From the NCBI GenBank assembly GCA_003971905.1, contig RSEE01000047.1, forward strand, positions 248,001 through 312,000: 64,000 bases of DNA, in the 5' to 3' direction. The notes beneath the pieces were generated by a model. It was given only the letters and a program-made list of their open reading frames with translations. It searched no databases and was not told where the DNA came from. Shown here piece after piece: positions 57,481-64,000 of this stretch (position 1 is the stretch's first letter; every line of letters starts with the position of its first letter). This DNA is from Moniliella sp. 'wahieum' (Eukaryota; Basidiomycota; Moniliellomycetes; Moniliellales; Moniliellaceae). The position numbers and the translations under genes were made by a program.

Positions 57481-58257
57481 ACTGCGACCCCGCTCACCGG
57501 TCACATGGTCACATGCATCATGCATCACATGCACAGGCCACAGGACATCGATCATCACCGGCCCATCACCGGTCAGCGTCAGGGCCAGCGTTTGACCCGC
57601 GAGCGCATTCTCGAGGATCAATGATCGATGATCGATGATTAAGACGATGATCGATGACCGGTGACCGGTACCTGGCTCTCAAACACAGTATGGCTTGGCA
57701 AAAAATGTTGTATGGTGGACCAGGCGGTGGCACAGAGGATCACCTAGCTTACTTTTGGCAGCAGGTCTTTTGGTATCCACAGCTATGGTGTGTTCTGGAA
57801 TCGGGAGGGTGGAGAGGCTCATTCGTATGTCTGGGTCATTTACTTGGTTGTCCCGGATCTGCCCCCTGAGGCCCAGGCCTGAGGTCTTAAGAATAACAAT
57901 AAGCTTCCAGTAATCATTTCTCTTCTCTGGGCCGTTTTCGATGGAGCAAGGGAAGTATAGATCTCCCCTCTAACGTGCATTTTCGGGTTTGGGGGGTCAA
58001 GTGATCAAAGCCTATGAACGTGTCGGTTCTGGAATTCCCACCAAGGCGCTATTTTACGCACACGTAGAAGCAGATCGTGTATTGGCAATCAGATCACAGG
58101 CAAAAGAGATAAACGATGGTTATATACGCGATGTTCCTGGGGCAGGTAGGTGGGAATAGGCAATTATTGCACAGGGCGACAACATCGCATGCAGTCAATT
58201 GTGGAGCGGCGGTGCCATGCGCACTTGAGCGCTGAGCATAGGAGGGAAACAGGTTGA

Positions 58258-60114
58258 TCACAGTTGGGGGCGGAGGGCTTGGGTGTGCTGTTGCAGTTCG
58301 GCTGGGTCGGCCGAGTCGTCAACCCAAAAGTTGCGCGCATTGTCAAGTTCCTCTCCGTCAATCCCGACGGACATGACGGCTGGGTGCTTACTAGGCCGTC
58401 CATGGGGCAAGAGCGGGCGCCCATGATCCAACCGATCTTGAAGTTGGGCCAGCGTCGGCATCCGCCCGATCCGCATCAACTCGGCCGCCTTCATCACTAC
58501 CGGGTCCCGACCCATACTGGCCACCGCTACAATCCGGCCTTGACGGTGATAGTAGGCGACAAAGCGCAAGTCCTGTACCTGGCCATCCAGCAAGATGCCA
58601 TCAAAGCCCGGGCCCGTGCCGTCCGACGCGTACCGCAGCGCCGCGCCGAGCGCCGACCAGAAGATGGGAATGCGGTCAAACTTGGCCGTCGACGGCAGCT
58701 TGCCTGCGATCCACTCGCCGACAAACCGGCCGTGGTTCGAAGCAACATTGTAGTGCTCTGTGCGGCCCAGTTTGGCGCCGTCGCGCGTGGGCGCCGTCGC
58801 AATGTCTCCAATGGCAAAAATTCGGTCCGTGTCAAGACCTTGCACTCGCATCGCAGCATCCACCACGACGCTTCCGTCGCGCTGAAGTTCGGGGAATCCC
58901 GGGGTGGCACGGAGGTACTCGGTCGCAGGCGCCACTCCCACGCCCAACACCACCACTTGCGCCGGCAGACGCACTTCGGCGCCTTGCTTGTCCTTGATGA
59001 TGACGGCGCTTACGGTGCCCTTGTCGTCGCCCTCAAAGCGCACCACACCCGCTTGCATGTAAAACTGAATCAGCGTCGTCTCCTCCAGGACGGAACGGAT
59101 GCCACCACCGACTTGGGGACCCAACACGCGCTCAAACGGCTCCGTCTCCATCCCCACCACCGACACTGACTTGGCGCGCTTTTGGGACGCCAGTGCCACC
59201 GCCGCCTCGCACCCAATGAACGACGATCCAATCACGACCACGTCCCGGTCCCCCTCATCGCCCAGAGCTTTGGTCAGCATGCTCACGTCCGAGATGCCGC
59301 GCATGGTGAGGATGTTGTCCAGCTGGCCCTCGCCCAGCTTGGCTCCAGGCAAGGGCAGCCGCCTCGGCGTACCGCCCGAGGCAAGGACCAGATGATGATA
59401 CGGCACCGTAGCACCCGATTCCAGCACCACTTGGTTCTGCTGTAGGTCGAGGCGCACGACCCGCGACTCGATGAGCAGTTTGACCTTGAGCACACGCTCA
59501 AAATGGGCAGGAGAGCGCCACGTGACAGGACCCGCGCTGCCCACCAACGCTTTGCTCAGCCGTGGCCGATCCACAGGGGGGTTGGCCTCGGCGGTAATGA
59601 TGGTGATGCTGCCTGTGTAACCGGCGGCGCGAGCCGCCTCGGCCACATTCAACGCGCCCGGTCCGCCGCCCACGACGACAATCCCGGGCGAAGGAGGGGG
59701 CGTGGCGGCGGCAATGGCGGAACCTGGGGCGGCGGCAGGAGCGGGACCCTCAGCTTTGCCCCGCAGCAGCTCTGGATCAGCTTGGACGAACACTTTGTCG
59801 CCCTCAATCGTGAGCGGAAGCGATTGGAGCGGGTTGAGCGCCGGCGCATCTTCTATGTCGCCCGTTTGAACGCGGAAGCACGCGCCGTGCCAGGGACAGG
59901 TCAGTCGGCCGCTCTTGGTCAGCACGCCGCCAGTCAAGGGAGCGCCATAGTGCGTGCACTTGGCCGACGTGGCATACAGCTTGCCGCCGGCCGGGTTGGA
60001 GATGAGCACCTGCACCGCATCCTTCTCCCCGGGCAGCTCGGCAAACGGCACGGCGACGGCATGGCCAAGCGGAATGTCGCTCACGCGGGCAACACAGCGC
60101 GTCTCGACGGGCAT
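58258..60114 (-). CDS. Rieske/FAD pyridine-nucleotide oxidoreductase (AIFM3-like)
   Basis: Flavoprotein of the apoptosis-inducing-factor-like group fused to an N-terminal Rieske [2Fe-2S] domain. Intact frame of 618 residues from Met 60114, and the frame stays open upstream to 60408. The Rieske ligands are in CTHYGAPL and CPWHGACF (residues about 49-75). An Ala/Pro linker precedes the FAD-binding VVVGGGPGALNVAEAAR, and VVVIGSSFIGCEAAVAL is the NAD(P)H-binding Rossmann motif. LVLASGGTPRRLP and IFAIGDIATAP complete the FAD site. A C-terminal dimer-type domain follows, with YYHRQGRIVAVASMGRDPVV. Localisation is uncertain: the upstream in-frame extension is Arg/Ser/Pro-rich and could be a mitochondrial presequence if translation starts earlier. 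The partner substrate is unknown. Confidence 0.9.
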   Translation of the reverse strand: MPVETRCVARVSDIPLGHAVAVPFAELPGEKDAVQVLISNPAGGKLYATSAKCTHYGAPLTGGVLTKSGRLTCPWHGACFRVQTGDIEDAPALNPLQSLPLTIEGDKVFVQADPELLRGKAEGPAPAAAPGSAIAAATPPPSPGIVVVGGGPGALNVAEAARAAGYTGSITIITAEANPPVDRPRLSKALVGSAGPVTWRSPAHFERVLKVKLLIESRVVRLDLQQNQVVLESGATVPYHHLVLASGGTPRRLPLPGAKLGEGQLDNILTMRGISDVSMLTKALGDEGDRDVVVIGSSFIGCEAAVALASQKRAKSVSVVGMETEPFERVLGPQVGGGIRSVLEETTLIQFYMQAGVVRFEGDDKGTVSAVIIKDKQGAEVRLPAQVVVLGVGVAPATEYLRATPGFPELQRDGSVVVDAAMRVQGLDTDRIFAIGDIATAPTRDGAKLGRTEHYNVASNHGRFVGEWIAGKLPSTAKFDRIPIFWSALGAALRYASDGTGPGFDGILLDGQVQDLRFVAYYHRQGRIVAVASMGRDPVVMKAAELMRIGRMPTLAQLQDRLDHGRPLLPHGRPSKHPAVMSVGIDGEELDNARNFWVDDSADPAELQQHTQALRPQL

Positions 60115-61233
60115 GGTGGGTGCGCGGAGACAAGGAGGAGGTGGGGGTGGGGGACGATGGGGTGGCGATGGAGGGCTGTGGGGAAGACGCAGCTGGGGCC
60201 GTGATAAAAGCAAAGCAACGCAGGTCGCCCATCCGAAGCGCCGGGCCAGCGGGGATTGCCCGAGTCCTGAGGCCCAGGACGCAACTGAGTTTGAAAACGG
60301 ATTATGAATTTCCGGGCGGCAAGCGCGTTGCAACCCGGCGGCCCCGGCGCGGGTCGAGTAACTAGTAACGATTGGACATTGATCTTGGGCGCTCCGGCAG
60401 GCTGCCACCGGCTAGGACGCCTCCATTATCAGTACGCAGTACCCTCGGCAGAAAGCCCGCGGCAGCGCGCCTGCCAGCCGTTGGCCAGGCCAACTCCGCT
60501 GAACATTTCACACCGCCTGCTCCGTACTACGCCATACTCGGCCGTCGATTAATAATCGATGGATGGCGGATGATCAATCGCTCGCCTCCACTGCTCCACT
60601 GCCCTCCGGCCTCACCGACTCACCCGCCTCGCCCGCACACGCCGGGCCCAAGGCGGCTCTCGACAATCGCAGGCAGAAGGAACTGGGTACTGGCTGCCCT
60701 CCAATAGCGCGCCCCAGCACATATACCGCATAGACCTCCTACAGCCAGCATCCGTCTGTCTCTACCCTCAGGCCTGAGGACTCTGTACTTGTCGGCTTTG
60801 CGAACTGGGCGCACGTCAAAAAAAACACCAAACGCCCTTCTCCGCCGGTAGGGCGTCAGCTAACTGAGTCCGACGTGGCGCGTGACGCGTGACGCCTGCC
60901 TTGTCGCGCTTTCCGCGCTTGTCATTTTCTCTCAGAAGGCCATGTCATCGCACCGTGCGTGCGGCTGGCAAATCTCCGAATCGCAGGCGCCCTGGCGCCG
61001 CACAAGCCAGCTGAGCCGGTACGTAAAAAGGATGAAATGCAAACACATGAAAACAACAGGGGGCAAAGTAAAACCCAATGGACGCGCAGCGTGGCCGCGA
61101 GGAGGGGGAGGGAAGCAGGTAGTCGATAGAGAGGGAATGGGAAATGGGAAATGGGAGGGGGAGGGAGAAAGGGTTCAAGTTCAACGTTCCAACGTTCCAA
61201 TGGTCCAACGTTCCAATGGTCCAACCATTCAAG
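60115..61233. other. Intergenic region, no gene seen
   Basis: Upstream region of the oxidoreductase and 3' flank of the channel gene. Contains a GTTCCAATGGTCCAAC tandem repeat (61183-61230). Confidence 0.5.
61183..61230. repeat. GTTCCAA(T)GGTCCAA tandem repeat
   Basis: Four to five short copies alternating CGTTCCAA and TGGTCCAA, close to the presumed 3' end of the channel gene. Confidence 0.65.
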
Positions 61234-64000
61234 TCAAGCAGGTTGGTACCCATCTTCCAACCGAGCTTGGCGTCGGTCCAACTTACGTTGTTTCCGTTTC
61301 TTGTGCGACACGACCGAGTGGGCCGTCTCGGCAACGCGGAAGGCGCGACGCGCCTTGGTCTCTCTTCCACCACCACGCGCCGTAGGAGCGTTGCCAGCGG
61401 CACGCCCCGCGTCCGACTCACCGACTCGGTGCGCAGGGCCGGCGTAGCTTCCCACTCGCCATCTCGCTCGCGCTCACGGTCGCGCTGCTCCGACAGACGG
61501 GGGAGGAAGAGCGAGCTACCGATCGCACTGGAGGAGGAGGAGAGTGGGTTGGGAGAGAGGCCCTTGGGCAAAGGCCCTTCCCAGCGCAGGTCCAGCTGCC
61601 CTTGGCCCGGCGGACCGTACCACGACGAGACAAAGGCCGGCCCGAGCCAGTCGAGGGTATGCGCCAGGTCGAGTCGCTGGGCCGGGTTGGACGGTAGCCA
61701 CAGGTACCGGTCCAAGCGCGAACTGTGGGCCGGGGTCGAGTAGCGCGCCAAGTCGTCCGGACGGTCGTCCCAGATGATGGGCGGGTGGGGCCGGGCGAGG
61801 GATTTGGGTTGGGCAGAGGCAGGCGGCGAGATGACCAGTTTGGGAAGCATAAACGACGGTCGATGCTTCGGATCAGTACGTCCTTCCTCTCCGGTTGGTG
61901 TCAAGGGGGAGATGGTGACCGGAACCAAGGTAGCTTCGGAAGGACGGTTGCTAATGCCAGACGCATGCGTCGACACGGACCACGGTGGTGTGGCATGTGG
62001 CTTGACATCCCACTTTTCTTCGTCCCACGGATCGGCCTCCCACTCCGCGTCCCCCTTCTTGTACGGGGAGAGGGAGCGGCTGGGGACCGGTTGCGGAACG
62101 TAGAAGATTGATGGTACCCCGTTCGCTCCCACGGATCGGGTGGCAGCTGCCCGCGCGCCTTCCGACCACGAATGCCGAGACGCACATCGGATTCAGAAGC
62201 GGGATCCCACTCCATATCGTCCGAGCCTTCCTCCTCATCGTACATCCTCCGTTCATGAAGAGAACGGGTACCCAACGGCTGACGCAAATCGGTCGAGCTT
62301 TGAAACTGCGGGCGCGGCTCGTCACGGTTCGTCTCGGCTGCTTTGGACTTGAAAAAGACGTGCCTGGCAGCCCAAGTGGCCACCACCGAACGAATCACCG
62401 CCGGCGCCTTGGTATCCAGCTGGATTTGATGCTCCTCCAACAAGTCCCGTCGAGGCGTCGAGTACAATAGAGAGACCCATCCAGGCGAATCAATGCCGTT
62501 GGCACAAAACAGGTCAAGCCACCGATGGAAGCGAGCCCAGCGCGAAGGCTCCCTTGGCACCACTGGGATGCGCTGGGGGAACCGGCCGGCGGCCCGTGCG
62601 TCTTCAACTCCTTCTCGGGGGAGGAGGTCCTCGACGTTCATTTGAGGATGATACGCCTCCCTGAGTTGGACCCAGGAGGGAAGCGTGTCGATACCGCAGA
62701 TGGCATTCGCTTCGTCGTCGTCCAAAGAACGGCATTGAGAGACCCACAGACGCGTTCCGACCAGCTTAATCACTGCTGTACAGGGGATCAGACCGATGGT
62801 GAAAATAAGATACACGGCACGCTCCTTGGTCACGGCAAAAAAGATGGCCAGGACAACCTGAGCCACGATCAATCCGTCCAACGAAAAACGTAGCATGCGC
62901 TTCAGGTAGATCTGCCCTTGGTTTTCGTGGAAACGACTAAGGTAAACATAGGCCAGGTCTTTCTTGAACACGACTCTGTAGTTTTTTTAAACAAAGGCAA
63001 GGTCAGTACGTCCCCACGAGGAAGAAAAGTCAACAAGGCGAACGTACAAAGCGCACCAAAGGTATACCATGGCAAAGGGGATGACGAGTGGATTGAAGAT
63101 GGCAAAAATGAATACGATGGTCATGACGGTCAAATGGAGTGGGAGCCAAATCGCATGACCAAATTTGCGCGGCAATACCTTTTCCGTGCGTTCGCGTGGC
63201 GAACACGCGCCCACTGCTTGGGCCGCTTGCCACAGTCCAATCACCGCTTGGATCAACTCGGCACCCGTTTGGGTGGCAATGTTGAGCATCAGATAGGAAC
63301 AGAAAAAGGGTGCGGCCGACGGAAAGGCAAATGCGATCGAGGTCAAGACGGATCCTTGGTGGCTACTGTCCACACGAACCAGAATCGTCTGCAGCGTGGT
63401 GGCCCCCACGGAAAACAGGATGACGGTGTTACAGACAACAAACTTCCAGTAGCGACACAGACACTGGTCGTAAAGCTCGGTGCGAGTAAAGAACCGATGA
63501 GCCCGCAGGTGGATCTGGAAGATGAATTCGGGCACGAGCAACATCACCCCCGATACGATCAGGGTAGGCAGAGTACCCGAGACAAAACGCAGCCAGGCCC
63601 TGTGGTCGGAAAATGCCCGAATCGTGATTGTAGGTATGGGTGATACCGCCAATGTTGTTGAGCACGAAGCAGCCGCCTGGGTAGGAATCATCCAAAAGAC
63701 GGTGAACAGCCAGAAAAAGGTGCTTACCCCGAGACTGCGTACAATCTTTCCAGCCAGGGTCGTGTGCATGAGCCGGTCCCAGATGATGTCCTGCGCTCGG
63801 GGGCGAGGACAATGCGGGAGCAACTTGGTCGCTGAGCTCACGCCAAACAAGCCTTGCTTGGCGCGGTCACGGAAGGTGACAAACGCGACGGCGTGGCCCC
63901 ACTGATTGGCCGGGAGAGCACGCGCCGCGTCCACCAACGCATTGAGCAACTTGAACTTGGTCACGAGCAAGTCAATTGTTGGCACCACATCCCCCTTGTA
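61234..64000 (-). CDS. CSC1/TMEM63-type osmosensitive cation channel, N-terminus outside window
   Basis: Mechanically gated, calcium-permeable channel family (RSN1_7TM, formerly DUF221). The part seen starts at the right edge with the end of the cytosolic domain (AVAFVTFRDRAKQ). Membrane segments follow: FFWLFTVFWMIPTQAA, LPTLIVSGVMLLVPEFIF, YWKFVVCNTVILFSVG, SYLMLNIATQTGAELI, VMTIVFIFAIFNPLVIPFAM, and after a short intron (about 62968-63005) GLIVAQVVLAIFFAV. The remaining 550 or so residues are a hydrophilic tail with many PWE, PPDPW and Ser/Pro segments. The intron joint is not clean, so a base is probably missing there. Another break near 62120 separates PWERT from GVPSIFYVP. The stop is uncertain: one frame ends at 61234 with a basic KKRKQRKLDRRQ tail, another runs to 60945. 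Confidence 0.8.

Larger units (their letters stand above)
54915..58257. other. Intergenic region with repeat arrays, no gene seen
   Basis: Holds the siderophore-transporter promoter, then about 3 kb without coding content. A CTGTGCCTG repeat sits at 55491-55532, ACATGT words near 56040, and dense CTGAGC/AGGCCT words at 57030-57260. ACGCGT/ACTAGT words occupy 57412-57480 and ATCGATGATC words 57610-57670. Confidence 0.5.

Overview
The window looks like nuclear DNA of a fungus, most likely a basidiomycete from a lineage with few introns. The evidence is GT-AG introns of about 55-85 bases (0-3 per gene), pyrimidine-rich 5' leaders, a WOPR regulator, a siderophore-iron MFS transporter, a TauD dioxygenase, a CSC1 channel and a Grr1-type F-box/LRR protein. 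Genus cannot be fixed from this sequence.

Layout. 1-2.9 kb: two unrecognised plus-strand coding fragments. 2.9-5.1 kb (minus): a ChaC gamma-glutamylcyclotransferase directly behind a Jjj1/DNAJC21-like J-protein, with no intergenic space. 6.0-8.0 kb (minus): a WOPR (Gti1/Pac2/Wor1) transcription regulator, with a 37-G homopolymer upstream. 9-20 kb: a gene-poor stretch with a solo LTR, a 79-bp tandem duplication, a 56-58 bp minisatellite and arrays of short palindromic words. 20-28 kb (plus): polyamine/drug-type MFS, AlkB-like dioxygenase, Grr1-like F-box/LRR protein. 28-34.6 kb (minus): a large unrecognised coiled-coil protein and SND2/TMEM208. 35-43.6 kb (plus): Pcf11, a DHHC palmitoyltransferase and cytosolic Hsp70. 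44.8-49.4 kb (plus): dienelactone hydrolase, intron-containing tRNA-Gln(CTG), a second copy of the same solo LTR immediately behind the tRNA, and TauD. 49.7-64 kb (minus): AGC kinase, siderophore transporter with a perfect iron-GATA site upstream, Rieske/AIF-type oxidoreductase, and the C-terminal part of a CSC1/TMEM63 channel that runs off the right edge.

Several genes concern protein biogenesis and stress (J-protein, Hsp70, SND2, ChaC), metabolite and iron uptake (two MFS carriers) or signalling and development (WOPR, AGC kinase, Grr1, DHHC enzyme). They do not form an obvious biosynthetic cluster.

Many clearly conserved genes carry one to several frameshifts, mostly single missing bases and often in short homopolymers. 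The essential Hsp70 has three. The simplest reading is uncorrected assembly indels rather than mass pseudogenisation, so the CDS coordinates below are gene spans across those breaks. The strongest unexpected signals are the two solo LTRs with 5-bp target duplications, the iron-GATA motif, the possible J-protein/ChaC fusion, the start-codon-only exon of SND2 and the intergenic palindromic-word arrays.
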